DNA of 51,583 nt from Gemmatimonadaceae bacterium. GTDB taxonomy: Bacteria; Gemmatimonadota; Gemmatimonadetes; Gemmatimonadales; Gemmatimonadaceae. Within the stretch, counting starts at the first letter, position 1. Every line of letters begins with the position of its first letter. Positions 39,935 to 47,872 of this stretch are shown here, piece by piece. The notes below the pieces were generated by a model that saw nothing but the letters and a program-made list of their open reading frames with translations, had not been told where the DNA came from and ran no database searches. The stretch covers positions 1-51,583 of the forward strand of contig DASUHB010000047.1 of assembly GCA_036273715.1 (NCBI GenBank), given 5' to 3'. The position numbers were made by a program, and so were the translations under genes.

Positions 39935-41122
39935 ATGCGTCCATTCCTCGTCAGCGTTCCGTTGTTCGTCGCACTGGCCGTTCGCCCAACGCCGCCCGCC
40001 AACGAGCACGCCAGTTTCGTCACCACGCTCGGCCGCGACACCGTCGTCGTCGAGAGCTTCACCCGCACACCGACGCGGCTCGATGGCGACATGGTGGTTC
40101 GCGTCCCGGGAACGGTGCTCTGCCACTACGAGCTCGATCTCGGCAGTTCCGGCAACGTCACGCGGTCCATCGTCGACGTGAAACCGCTCAGCGCCCCGAA
40201 CGTCGCGCCGCGGCACGTCACGCTCGACTACGTCGGCGACTCGATCCGCGTCGACATCGACTCGTCCGGCGTGCACTCGAGCTTCGTCCGCGCCGTCCCG
40301 CCGAACGCCTATCCGCAATTCATGACGGGATTCGGATCCTCGTACGGCCTCTACTCGTCGCTCGGCGTATACGAGGTGCTCCTGTCTCGGTTAGGCCCGA
40401 AGTTCGACTCGGTCACCATCCCATCCATCGACATGCAGTCCGGCCGCACGGTCAAGCGCGATTTCGTCCAGCGCTCGCCGACGAAAGTCGACGCCGACTA
40501 TTTCCGCATCGCGTGGACGCATCTCACGCTCGGCGACTCCGGGCAGATCGTCAGCGCCGATGCGAACGAAACGACCGAAAAGACACAGACGCACCGCACC
40601 GCGTACCTGGATCCCAAGCACGTGGCCAAGCAGTTCGAGTCCGAGGATAAATCGGGGAAGGGCATCGGCGTCGCGTCGCCCAGTGTCACCGAGAAGGCGA
40701 CGCTCGGCGGAAAGCTCGTCGTCGTGCTGTACAGCAGTCCGCGCAGACGCAATCGCACCATCCTCGGCAACGTCGTGCCCTACGGCCAGGTGTGGCGCAC
40801 CGGCGCGAATCAGGCGACGGTGCTCGTCACCGACGATGCGTTCCAGTTAGGCGACGCGTCGATTCCCGGCGGCAGCTACAGCCTGTGGACGGTTCCGAAG
40901 AAGGACGGCAGCGTCGACTTGATCGTCAACGGCCAGTACGGTCAATGGGGCACGAACTACGATTCGACGCGGAACGTCGCGCGCGTGCCCATGAAGGTCG
41001 CCTCGGCATCGTCGCCCCAAGACAACTTCAGCATCACCATCGCCCCGACGAACGGCAACAGCGGCGAGATGAAGATTGCGTGGGACACGTTCATTTGGAC
41101 GATCCCGATCACCATGAAATAG
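39935..41122 (+). CDS. secreted DUF2911 protein
   Basis: The 395-residue protein starts with a short signal-like segment (MRPFLVSVPLFVALAVRP). The C-terminal 150 residues are a DUF2911 domain: VVPYGQVWRTGANQATVL, LGDASIPGGSYSLWTVP and QYGQWGTNYDSTRNVARVP. DUF2911 is common in Bacteroidetes and Gemmatimonadota and has no known activity. The N-terminal region (about 30-240) is beta-rich without recognisable motifs. I prefer the ATG at 39935, which keeps the signal peptide at the very start. Confidence 0.78.
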   Translation: MRPFLVSVPLFVALAVRPTPPANEHASFVTTLGRDTVVVESFTRTPTRLDGDMVVRVPGTVLCHYELDLGSSGNVTRSIVDVKPLSAPNVAPRHVTLDYVGDSIRVDIDSSGVHSSFVRAVPPNAYPQFMTGFGSSYGLYSSLGVYEVLLSRLGPKFDSVTIPSIDMQSGRTVKRDFVQRSPTKVDADYFRIAWTHLTLGDSGQIVSADANETTEKTQTHRTAYLDPKHVAKQFESEDKSGKGIGVASPSVTEKATLGGKLVVVLYSSPRRRNRTILGNVVPYGQVWRTGANQATVLVTDDAFQLGDASIPGGSYSLWTVPKKDGSVDLIVNGQYGQWGTNYDSTRNVARVPMKVASASSPQDNFSITIAPTNGNSGEMKIAWDTFIWTIPITMK

Positions 41123-41139
41123 CGCGCACGCAAACGCGA

Positions 41140-41265
41140 GTGAGCGCCTCGTCGCTGCGGTCGCCGGCCGCTATCTCATCGAGCGTGAGCTCGATGCGGC
41201 CCGCATGGCCACGGGCGATCTGGCCGCCCTCACGGGTCGATGCCGCGAGGGACTGTTTCGATCAG
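41140..41265 (+). pseudogene. remnant of a Ser/Thr protein kinase N-terminus
   Basis: Read in frame, this stretch gives SERLVAAVAGRYLIEREL then DAARMATGDLAAL. It matches the start of bacterial Hanks-type kinases (RYxIERELGxGGMATVYLAHD), with the glycine loop damaged (DAARM for GxGGM). The similarity stops before the catalytic lysine, and the region runs into the convergent DoxX-like gene. It is a decayed fragment, probably marking a rearrangement point. Confidence 0.6.
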
Positions 41266-41270
41266 CAGGC

Positions 41271-41822
41271 TCACCACGTTGCCAGTCGCAACACCTGGGT
41301 CAGGAGCGTGCGTCGCGACGGAGCGCCAAGCTTGAGCGCGAGCCGACGATCAACGCTGAATCGGCGATTCGACGGCGTGACGAGCACGAAAAGATTCGCG
41401 GCGAGCAGGACGATGTATACCCACGGACCCTCAGGCGTAGCGCCTTGCGCGATCAGCAGGTTCACCGCCTGAAGCACGCCGAGGAGAGCGCCGGCTCGCG
41501 TCAATGCGCCTAACACGAGCGACGTTCCGATCGCGACCTCCATGATCGCGACGAGCCAGCCAAATAGATGGAAGTGCGGGACAACCACGTGCTGCAGAAA
41601 GGCTCCATAGAGAGCGACCGTTGGATACCGGATGCTCTGCTGGAACGCGTACATGAGGCCGCGTGGGTCGTGCAGGCCGAAGTCAGGCGGGAGCTTCCAG
41701 TGCTGCTCGTACAGCCAGTACAAGCCTAACGCGATGCGCACGGCGGCGAACAGTGCGGCGTGCCGGACCGCGCGAGGGTGGTCGGTCCCCTGGGCGCTGT
41801 CGCGAGGCTGTTGGGCCATCAT
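41271..41822 (-). CDS. DoxX/DoxD-like membrane protein
   Basis: The 183-residue protein has four predicted helices: AALFAAVRIALGLYWLYEQHW, FGWLVAIMEVAIGTSLVLGA, a short one around LLGVLQAVNLLIA, and WVYIVLLAANLFVLV. This layout and the EQHWKLPPDF loop resemble DoxX and the small DoxD subunit of thiosulfate:quinone oxidoreductase. The function of stand-alone members is mostly unknown, but some link to redox stress. It is encoded just downstream of the glycosyltransferase on the same strand, 34 bases away. Confidence 0.65.
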   Translation of the reverse strand: MMAQQPRDSAQGTDHPRAVRHAALFAAVRIALGLYWLYEQHWKLPPDFGLHDPRGLMYAFQQSIRYPTVALYGAFLQHVVVPHFHLFGWLVAIMEVAIGTSLVLGALTRAGALLGVLQAVNLLIAQGATPEGPWVYIVLLAANLFVLVTPSNRRFSVDRRLALKLGAPSRRTLLTQVLRLATW

Positions 41823-41856
41823 ACGGTGCTCTGTTCCGCGAGTCCAACCGGTGACG

Positions 41857-42534
41857 CTACCGCTCGGGCTTGTACCACCGGTTCATTGCGTGCCCTGACA
41901 CTCCGAGGCTGTGCAAGAGCGTCATGATCCAAACGGTGCCGATCGTCCTCACCCATCCATTCCGCCGGTGCCGCCGAGCAGACGTAACAACGGCTTCGTC
42001 GAGCAGCACGAGTCGACCGTGATGTCGAAGCCGGTCGAGAATCTCCTTGTCTTCCATCACGTTCCAATCCTTGAAGCCGCCCGCACGCGCAAACACCTCA
42101 CGGCGTACGAACAGAGCTTGGTCGCCAAAAAACGTGTTGGAAAGCGAAGACCGAAAGTTCACGTGGCGTGCGACTAGCGCCGCCAGCCGTCCCGGATGAT
42201 CGAAGCGCAAGCGAAAAGCGCCGCCAATCACGTGCACATCTTGCAGCGCATCCGCGATGGCCGCCGCTGCTCCAATCGGGACCATCGTGTCGGCGTGCAG
42301 GAAGAGGAGCACGTCGCCTGTGGCGATTGCGGCTGCATGATTGAGGGCGGCGCCGCGAGTCATGGACAGCGCGAGTACGGTGGCGTACGGTCGCGCGAGG
42401 TCCGCCGTATGGTCCGCGCTGCACCCGTCCGCCACGATCAGCTCGTGGGGAGTCAGTGCCTCGACGGCACGGCACAGTGTCTGCGCGATCACCGCTTCTT
42501 CATTGAGCGTTGGGACGATGACCGACAGCTTCAC
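41857..42534 (-). CDS. TIGR04283-type family 2 glycosyltransferase (rSAM/selenodomain-associated transferase 2)
   Basis: From a GTG at 42534 the protein has 225 residues, the usual size. It begins VKLSVIVPTLNEEAVIAQTL, then ELIVADGCSADHTADLA and the metal-binding HADT in LLFLHADTMVP. The C-terminal KDWNVMEDKEILDRLRHHG carries the ED acceptor motif. The HADT and MED forms are typical of TIGR04283, a family that recurs with TIGR04282 and radical SAM genes, for example in arsenosugar clusters. It is divergent from the dehydrogenase-fold gene at 42638, with 103 bases between. A single frame extends far upstream, but only this part has family similarity. Confidence 0.8.
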   Translation of the reverse strand: MKLSVIVPTLNEEAVIAQTLCRAVEALTPHELIVADGCSADHTADLARPYATVLALSMTRGAALNHAAAIATGDVLLFLHADTMVPIGAAAAIADALQDVHVIGGAFRLRFDHPGRLAALVARHVNFRSSLSNTFFGDQALFVRREVFARAGGFKDWNVMEDKEILDRLRHHGRLVLLDEAVVTSARRHRRNGWVRTIGTVWIMTLLHSLGVSGHAMNRWYKPER

Positions 42535-42637
42535 GGATGACTCGGGTAGCGTATTTGACGCCCGAGGTGCGAGGCTGAATATTCGGCCACCGATCGCATC
42601 CGATAGCGCAACGTCGTCCGCCGGCCAGGAAGTGCCT

Positions 42638-43789
42638 ATGAATGTGGAGAGCGCGGCAAGTGCCGCAAGTGCCATCGCGCGAACGGTGTTGGCGCCGTCC
42701 GCAGCCGACAGCGACAAGCAGGGGCGGTTTTCGATCGAAGCCGTTGAGGAGCTCGGCCGTGCTGGATTGCTCGGCTTGATGCTGCCCGTCGATGTCGGCG
42801 GATCGTCGCTTGGCCCGCGTGCGTTCGCCGGCGTCGTCGCGGCGCTCGCGGAGGTGGACGCCTCGGTCGCAATGGTGTTTCTGATGCACACGCTTGCGTC
42901 GGTGACGATCGCTGCTGCGCCGCGGACCGCCGCGCTCGAAGAAGTGTTGCGGGCAATGGCCGGCGGCCGACACCTGTCGACGCTCGCCTTCAGCGAAACA
43001 GGTTCACGCAGCCACTTCTGGGCGCCGATCTCCCGAGCCGAGTCGCTCGACGGAGGCGGCGCCCGCCTGTCCGCGCGCAAGTCATTCGTGACCAGCGCCG
43101 GTCATGCCCAGAGCTACGTCACCTCGGCGCTGTCACACACGGGCTCCGGCCTAACCGATTCGACGCTCTACCTGGTGCTGGCGGGATCCGAAGGGGTGAC
43201 CGTGGCGGGCGCGTGGGACGGTCTGGGCTTGCGCGCCAACGCGTCCTCGCCGATGGTCCTCGAGCGCTGCGTCGTGCCGGCCGACAGACGCCTAACGGCA
43301 GAGGGCGGCGGCTTTCAGACGATGCTCGACGTCGTCCTGCCGCTGTTCAACCTGGGACAGGCCGCCGTCTCGCTCGGGTTGTGCCGCGCCGCCGTGGCGG
43401 CTACGATTGCGCACCTCAAGAGCGCGAGATTCGAGCACCTTGGTTCGACGTCGCTCGGCGAAGCGCTTCCGACTCTGCGCGCGCAGCTCGCCACGATGCA
43501 GATCGAAACCGACGGACTCCTGGCTCGGCTCGACGACGCGATCGGCCACCTGGAGCAGCCGGGAGAATTGACGATGCTGCGGGTACTCGAGGTGAAAGCC
43601 GCAGCGGGCGAGACCGCGATCGCGGTGACATCGCTCGCGATGCGTGCGTGCGGCGGCGCGGCGTTCTCGCGTCACACCGGCATCGAGCGGTTTTTCCGCG
43701 ACGCCCATGCGGGCGCCGTGATGGCGCCGACGAACGACGTCCTGCGCGAATTCATCGGCAGGGCGCTGTTAGGCTTGCCATTGTTCTAG
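42638..43789 (+). CDS. acyl-CoA dehydrogenase-fold protein lacking the catalytic Glu
   Basis: The 383-residue protein follows the acyl-CoA dehydrogenase plan: helical N-terminus (EELGRAGLLGLMLPVDVGGS), LSTLAFSETGSRSHFWAP, beta domain with SFVTSAGHAQSYV, and the C-terminal helical part. Where true dehydrogenases have the catalytic YEGT Glu, it reads HAGAVMAPTNDVLREFIGRA, so no base is in the normal position. Such proteins may act as flavin monooxygenases or other flavoenzymes. A ribosome site (CAGGAAG) precedes the ATG. The PhnD-like gene follows after 51 bases on the same strand. Confidence 0.78.
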   Translation: MNVESAASAASAIARTVLAPSAADSDKQGRFSIEAVEELGRAGLLGLMLPVDVGGSSLGPRAFAGVVAALAEVDASVAMVFLMHTLASVTIAAAPRTAALEEVLRAMAGGRHLSTLAFSETGSRSHFWAPISRAESLDGGGARLSARKSFVTSAGHAQSYVTSALSHTGSGLTDSTLYLVLAGSEGVTVAGAWDGLGLRANASSPMVLERCVVPADRRLTAEGGGFQTMLDVVLPLFNLGQAAVSLGLCRAAVAATIAHLKSARFEHLGSTSLGEALPTLRAQLATMQIETDGLLARLDDAIGHLEQPGELTMLRVLEVKAAAGETAIAVTSLAMRACGGAAFSRHTGIERFFRDAHAGAVMAPTNDVLREFIGRALLGLPLF

Positions 43790-43840
43790 CCGGGCATCGC
43801 AGGGCGACACGCTCTGCGCAACGTTGGAAAGGAGCTGCGC

Positions 43841-44698
43841 GTGACCCTTCGAACCATCTGGCTGGGCGCAGTGGCGTACGATCCCAAGGTCGTTCCCATC
43901 TGGGAAGGCATGCGCCGGTATTTTCGCGACGAAGCGCGGCTCGATGTCGAAGTCGTACTCTTTCAGACCTACGAGGCGCAGGTCCGGGCGCTGCTCGCCC
44001 AACGCGCCGACGCCGGCCCGCGGATCGACATCGCCTGGAACACGAATCTGGCGTACCTCCAGGCGCGCGAGTGGAGCGCACATGCGTGCCGGCCTCTCGC
44101 CATGCGCAACACCGATCTCGGCTGGGCCACACTGATCATCGCGCCGGCGGGCGGCGCCGTGGCATCGGTCGCCGACCTCCGCGGGCGCACGCTCGCGTTA
44201 GGCAGCCGCGACAGCGGCCACGCCGCGATCCTGCCGGTCCACTTTCTCGCCGAGCAGCACCTCGAGGAGGGACGCGACTACCGAACCCTGCGCCTCAATA
44301 CCGACCTCGGCAAGCACGGCGATACGGGGACCAGCGAAGTCGATGTGCTCCGAGCCGTCCTCGACGGACGCGCCGATGCTGGTGCGGTCGGCAGTCCATT
44401 CTGGGCTGCCGCTCAGGACCAGCGGATCGCCCCGGTTGGCGCGCTTGGAGTCGTGTGGTCTTCGCCGCCGTATTCGCATTGCATGTTCACCGCTCGCGCC
44501 GGGCTCGAGCCCGAGCTTGGGCGAGGGTTCACCGAAGCGCTGCTGAAAATGAACATCGATAATCCGTTGCACAGGCCAACGCTGGAGGCCGAGGGGTTGC
44601 AACGCTGGATTGCCGCTGATGTGGACGGGTACGCCGCACTCGAGGAGGCGTGCCGAGCGCAAGGCTTCTTCATTCAACCGGCCGTTCAGTCGGCCTAA
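43841..44698 (+). CDS. PhnD/SsuA-type periplasmic-binding-fold protein without a signal peptide
   Basis: The 285-residue product has a type 2 periplasmic-binding-protein fold: VEVVLFQTYEAQVRALLAQR, ADLRGRTLALGSRDSGHAAI, and LDGRADAGAVGSPFW. It resembles PhnD-like phosphonate binders. It begins directly with VTLRTIWLGAVAYDP and lacks any export signal, so it is probably cytoplasmic. A clear ribosome site (AAAGGAG) precedes the GTG at 43841. No ABC permease or ATPase is nearby, so an enzymatic or carrier role is more likely than import. Its stop overlaps the convergent radical SAM gene's stop. Confidence 0.8.
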   Translation: MTLRTIWLGAVAYDPKVVPIWEGMRRYFRDEARLDVEVVLFQTYEAQVRALLAQRADAGPRIDIAWNTNLAYLQAREWSAHACRPLAMRNTDLGWATLIIAPAGGAVASVADLRGRTLALGSRDSGHAAILPVHFLAEQHLEEGRDYRTLRLNTDLGKHGDTGTSEVDVLRAVLDGRADAGAVGSPFWAAAQDQRIAPVGALGVVWSSPPYSHCMFTARAGLEPELGRGFTEALLKMNIDNPLHRPTLEAEGLQRWIAADVDGYAALEEACRAQGFFIQPAVQSA

Positions 44699-45741
44699 GC
44701 GCAGTGGAACACGGTGGCGAGGCGATCACGATGCGCGCCTTCACGGGCCGCGTGCTCGCGAACGGCGTCGAAGGCGCTGGCCAGCGGAAGGATGTCGCGC
44801 GTGACGAGCAGATCGTCGTCGTCGGCTCCGACTGGATGCCAATAGACGCCCTCGGCGGTGATCGTGATCTCCGGTACCAGGTCGGCGCGTGACAACGCGA
44901 GGCCGCTCGCCGCGGCACCTCTCAGCGCGACCCGCCGGATCACGCGATCCTCCGCAGCGATCTGTCGAGCATCGAGAAAGGTCGTGAAACGCGCTTCGTC
45001 CTCGTCGGTCGCCACGGTTGCCGCCAGACGGACGCGAAATCCCTGGGCGCGCGCCACCTCTATGCCGTCGACCGCGCGCTGCCAAGCACCGTTGCCGCGA
45101 TGCGCGTCGTGCAGAACGGGATCGGGACTGTCGAGGCTGATCTGCAGCGTCACGCGCTCCCGCGGAAGGCGGTTGAGAGCGGCCAGTCGCGCCCCTCGAA
45201 ATAGCATGGCGTTGGTAAGCAGTGTGACCGGCGCTGCTTCGGCCAGCGCTATGACAACGTCGTCGATATCGTCCAGCAGAAACGGCTCACCGCCGGTCAC
45301 GAAGAGCTCGCGCACGCCGAGTGGCGGCGCTTCGCGCGCGATACGACGAACGCGATCGAGGCCGAGCTCGCGCCGCCGCGCCGTGGGCGACGAACGCACG
45401 CAGCAGTAGTCGCAATGGAGGTTGCAGTGAAAGTTGACGTAGAGCCACAAGCGTTCGCCGAGTGGTCGCGCGTCGCCACCGTCGGCGGTCGCGGCGCCGT
45501 GACGAATGACCCACCGCGTGCCGTCGGCATTGGTGGTTCGTGAGACGATCGAGTGTCCCGTTAGGCGAGACCAGGCGTCGAGATCGGAATCGACGGCGGC
45601 GGCGTCGCGGCCGGTGAGCGCAATGAGATCGCCGGCCGCAGTTCGTCTGAGCGCCGAGAGCAGATCCAGCAGCAAACCGGACCGAAACGTGCGATCGGCG
45701 ACATCCAGTTCGACGCGTGCGGTAAGTTCGGTGTTGGGCAT
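44695..45741 (-). CDS. radical SAM enzyme with N-terminal TusA-like domain
   Basis: The 348-residue protein has a TusA-like alpha/beta domain at residues about 8-80 (FRSGLLLDLLSALRRTAAGD, SDLDAWSRLTGHSIV). It lacks the CPxP active-site motif of sulfur-relay TusA. A radical SAM domain follows, with the CxxxCxxC cluster at C106, C110 and C113 in NFHCNLHCDYCC, then the SAM-binding FVTGGEPFLL and LQISLDSPD. C114 directly follows the cluster. I used the ATG at 45741. It is divergent from the TIGR04282-type transferase gene with 22 bases between starts. The substrate is unknown; the partners suggest a sugar-linked small molecule. Confidence 0.85.
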   Translation of the reverse strand: MPNTELTARVELDVADRTFRSGLLLDLLSALRRTAAGDLIALTGRDAAAVDSDLDAWSRLTGHSIVSRTTNADGTRWVIRHGAATADGGDARPLGERLWLYVNFHCNLHCDYCCVRSSPTARRRELGLDRVRRIAREAPPLGVRELFVTGGEPFLLDDIDDVVIALAEAAPVTLLTNAMLFRGARLAALNRLPRERVTLQISLDSPDPVLHDAHRGNGAWQRAVDGIEVARAQGFRVRLAATVATDEDEARFTTFLDARQIAAEDRVIRRVALRGAAASGLALSRADLVPEITITAEGVYWHPVGADDDDLLVTRDILPLASAFDAVREHAAREGAHRDRLATVFHCA

Positions 45742-45763
45742 GGCAGCGTAATGTGCGTGTACG

Positions 45764-46501
45764 ATGATAGTTCCGATGACCACTGTAGCGGTCTTCCGCG
45801 GCACGGGAAATCGAGTGACTACACTCGCCGATCACGACCGAGTGCTGGCGATCATGGCCAAGGCGCCGCGCGCCGGTTACGTCAAGACACGGCTTGGCTC
45901 GGTGTACCGTTCCGCGCACGTCGTCGAATTGTATCGGGCGTTCATCGAGGATACGATCGCTCTCGCTCGCACGGTCGGCGCCAGCACTGTGGTCGTTTGT
46001 CCAATCGGCGATGCCGAAGAGATCATTGCTTGGCTGCCGCCCGACGTGCGCGTAGCGCCGCAGCGCGGGCGGGGACTCGCCGACGGCTTGACGTCAGCCT
46101 TCGAGCTCCTCTGCCAGCCGCGGCGCCGTGTCATCGCCCTCAATGGCGACAGTCCGCATCTCCCGCCCAACGTACTGGAGGCGGCCTTCGCAGCGCTCGC
46201 CACGCATGACTTGGTATTTGGACCGTGCGACGACGGAGGCTATTACCTGGTAGGTGCCACCCGGACTCATGCCGGGCTGTTCGATCCGGAGGCGATGGGC
46301 ACCGCATCGGCCCTCGACGTTCTCATCGCGCGAGCAGGACGACTCGGTCTGTCGTCAACCGTCACCGCGGAGCACTATGACGTGGATGTTCCTGCAGATC
46401 TCGCCCGTCTCGGCCGAGAGCTATTGGCGCGTCCGGAGCGCGCGCCGCGCACCGCCGCGCTGCTCGCGGAGTGGTCAACGGGCGAGCATCATAGGTATTA
46501 A
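45764..46501 (+). CDS. TIGR04282-type transferase (rSAM/selenodomain-associated transferase 1)
   Basis: The 245-residue protein has the nucleotidyltransferase/GT-A core of TIGR04282: LAIMAKAPRAGYVKTRLGS, VIALNGDSPHLP (metal Asp region), and VFGPCDDGGYYLVGATR. These proteins share the CofC/MobA-like fold and accompany TIGR04283 glycosyltransferases. An alternative ATG at 45776 and an internal start near 45854 exist; the conserved core begins near residue 28. It is the last intact gene of the radical SAM locus. Confidence 0.82.
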   Translation: MIVPMTTVAVFRGTGNRVTTLADHDRVLAIMAKAPRAGYVKTRLGSVYRSAHVVELYRAFIEDTIALARTVGASTVVVCPIGDAEEIIAWLPPDVRVAPQRGRGLADGLTSAFELLCQPRRRVIALNGDSPHLPPNVLEAAFAALATHDLVFGPCDDGGYYLVGATRTHAGLFDPEAMGTASALDVLIARAGRLGLSSTVTAEHYDVDVPADLARLGRELLARPERAPRTAALLAEWSTGEHHRY

Positions 46502-46543
46502 CCAGAGGGACAACGCACGCTCATGGCCCAGCGGGCGAGAGCG

Positions 46544-46624
46544 GATCTCGATCCCGCTCCGAACCAGAAGGGAGAGAAAGAGGAAGTCGAAGAAATGCGT
46601 TAGGCGGACGCCGATTGAAAACTC
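46544..46624 (-). pseudogene. fragment resembling a cytochrome b-type membrane domain of a molybdopterin oxidoreductase
   Basis: The minus strand reads EFSIGVRLTHFFDFLFLSLL then VRSGIEI. This closely resembles the first helix of cytochrome b-fused molybdopterin oxidoreductases (G-R-THFFNFLF..LIRSGxEI). No further similarity is seen on either side. It is likely a remnant of a lost gene. Confidence 0.45.
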
Positions 46625-46666
46625 GAGGCTCACGGGCGTCTCCCGTCTCCGCGCAGCGCAGCGACC

Positions 46667-46698
46667 GCGGCTCTGCATCTCACTCGATGCAGAGCCGC
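46667..46698. terminator. perfect 13-bp hairpin downstream of the radical SAM locus
   Basis: Arms GCGGCTCTGCATC and GATGCAGAGCCGC are separated by TCACTC. It lies between the convergent TIGR04282 and lipoprotein genes (the rest of 46502-46761 holds the fragment above and no intact gene) and could end transcription from both sides, although no T-run follows. Confidence 0.65.
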
Positions 46699-46761
46699 TC
46701 CCGCGCGCGTCCTGAATTCAATGGCTGACTTAATCCTACTCGCGCGCACACGCCCGAGCGC

Positions 46762-47127
46762 CTACCGGTGATCGTGGTCGGAGTGGTCGGTGTGGTGCTG
46801 TCCATCCGACGGTGGCAAGGTCTGGGAATGAGCAGCTTTCCCCCGCGCATAGCGGTTCTCGAGATCCTGGCTCTCGAATGACTGCCGCTCGGCTCGTTGA
46901 TCCGACGACTCACCAGAGCGTGGATACTCGTTCTCTTGGTTGTGCCGCGTGACCATATCCGCGCGCTCGTGGTTGTACGCCCGGTCGAGCGGTCCCGAGT
47001 CCCACTGCACGTTCACGCCGGAGTAGCCCGGATCGGGTTGGTTCCTTGCCCCTCTTCCGGAGGCGCACGCGGCGAGCATGACGAACGTGAACACGGTGAC
47101 GATCTGTACAGGGCGGCTGACGCGCAT
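46762..47127 (-). CDS. small His-rich lipoprotein, unknown function
   Basis: The 121-residue protein has a lipoprotein signal (MRVSRPVQIVTVFTFVMLAA then C). The mature part is polar, with many Gln, Glu, Arg and Asn, and ends in HHTDHSDHDHR, which might bind metal. A good ribosome site (GGGAGGGTCC) precedes the ATG at 47127. Its promoter region has operator-like half-sites also found before ohrR, so it may be peroxide-responsive. Confidence 0.65.
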   Translation of the reverse strand: MRVSRPVQIVTVFTFVMLAACASGRGARNQPDPGYSGVNVQWDSGPLDRAYNHERADMVTRHNQENEYPRSGESSDQRAERQSFESQDLENRYARGKAAHSQTLPPSDGQHHTDHSDHDHR

Positions 47128-47208
47128 TGGACCCTCCCGGGCCGGGAGTGAGGTGCCATGCGCTACGCGGTGTGTCCGTGATAGGGCCAGCACCAGCACC
47201 ACGCCTTC

Positions 47209-47251
47209 AATGTATTGTACACAATCAAATAAGTCAATGCATAATTGTGTA
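47209..47251 (-). promoter_or_regulatory. promoter of the lipoprotein gene with OhrR-like half-sites
   Basis: On the minus strand, -35 TTGACT (47237-47232) and -10 TACATT (47214-47209) are 17 bases apart. Half-sites TACACAAT (47218-47225) and ATTGTGTA (47244-47251) form an inverted repeat flanking the -35 box. The stretch is strikingly AT-rich against its surroundings. The rest of 47128-47310 holds no gene. Confidence 0.55.
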
Positions 47252-47310
47252 TCATTCCATACTGTGTTACCGATGTCGGCGGTTGTCGCGTCCGGGCGAC
47301 TGACCGCAGG

Positions 47311-47784
47311 CTACGCCTTGGGTGACAACGCGTGCTCGGAATGCTGGGCCAGGGACGTGGTTAGTTTCGCCAGGAGCGTTTGCAGCCGCCGCCCATCGGC
47401 GGCCGAAATGCCCATCAACGACGCCATCTCCCTCGGGGCCTTCTCCGCAGTGCGTGCCAGCGCGCGCCCTCGCGTGGTGGGCGTGATTTCCACGGTGCGC
47501 TCGTCGTCGCGGCGCCGCTGGCGGGTAACCAGGCCCGACGCTTCAAGGCGCTTGAGCAGCGGCGACAGCGTACCCGAGTCCAGGTCGAGGCTGTCTCCCA
47601 GCGCCTTCACCGTTCGCGGTGCAGACTCCCAGAGCGCCACCATTACCAGGTATTGCGGGTACGTCAGCCCGACCTTGTCGAGGAAGGGCCGATAGGCGCG
47701 GGCGATCGCGCGCGCCGCGGCATAGATATCGAAGCAGAGCTCATCACTCCACGTGGCCACACCGGGCCCATGCAATTGGCTCAC
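47311..47784 (-). CDS. ohrR: OhrR-type MarR-family regulator
   Basis: The 157-residue winged-helix protein has the OhrR N-terminus with the reactive cysteine C17 in DELCFDIYAAARAIARAYRP, then VGLTYPQYLVMVALWE and the wing DSGTLSPLLKRLEASGLVTR. OhrR proteins sense organic hydroperoxides through this Cys and usually repress ohr. No ohr gene lies in the window. I chose the GTG at 47784 with GAGG six bases before it, which gives the standard length; longer forms start at 47871. Confidence 0.82.
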   Translation of the reverse strand: MSQLHGPGVATWSDELCFDIYAAARAIARAYRPFLDKVGLTYPQYLVMVALWESAPRTVKALGDSLDLDSGTLSPLLKRLEASGLVTRQRRRDDERTVEITPTTRGRALARTAEKAPREMASLMGISAADGRRLQTLLAKLTTSLAQHSEHALSPKA

Positions 47785-47872
47785 AGATCCTCGTTCGCGA
47801 TGGGGTGCTTCCGCGTCCGCAGGCCCGCGCTCTCGTACTGCGCCCGGCGATTTCCCGCCGATGGACCACATG

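Noticed and set aside
41857-43080. Longer form of the glycosyltransferase starting near 43080
   Set aside because: The upstream part is antisense to the flavoprotein gene and has no family similarity; conserved sequence begins at the GTG at 42534.
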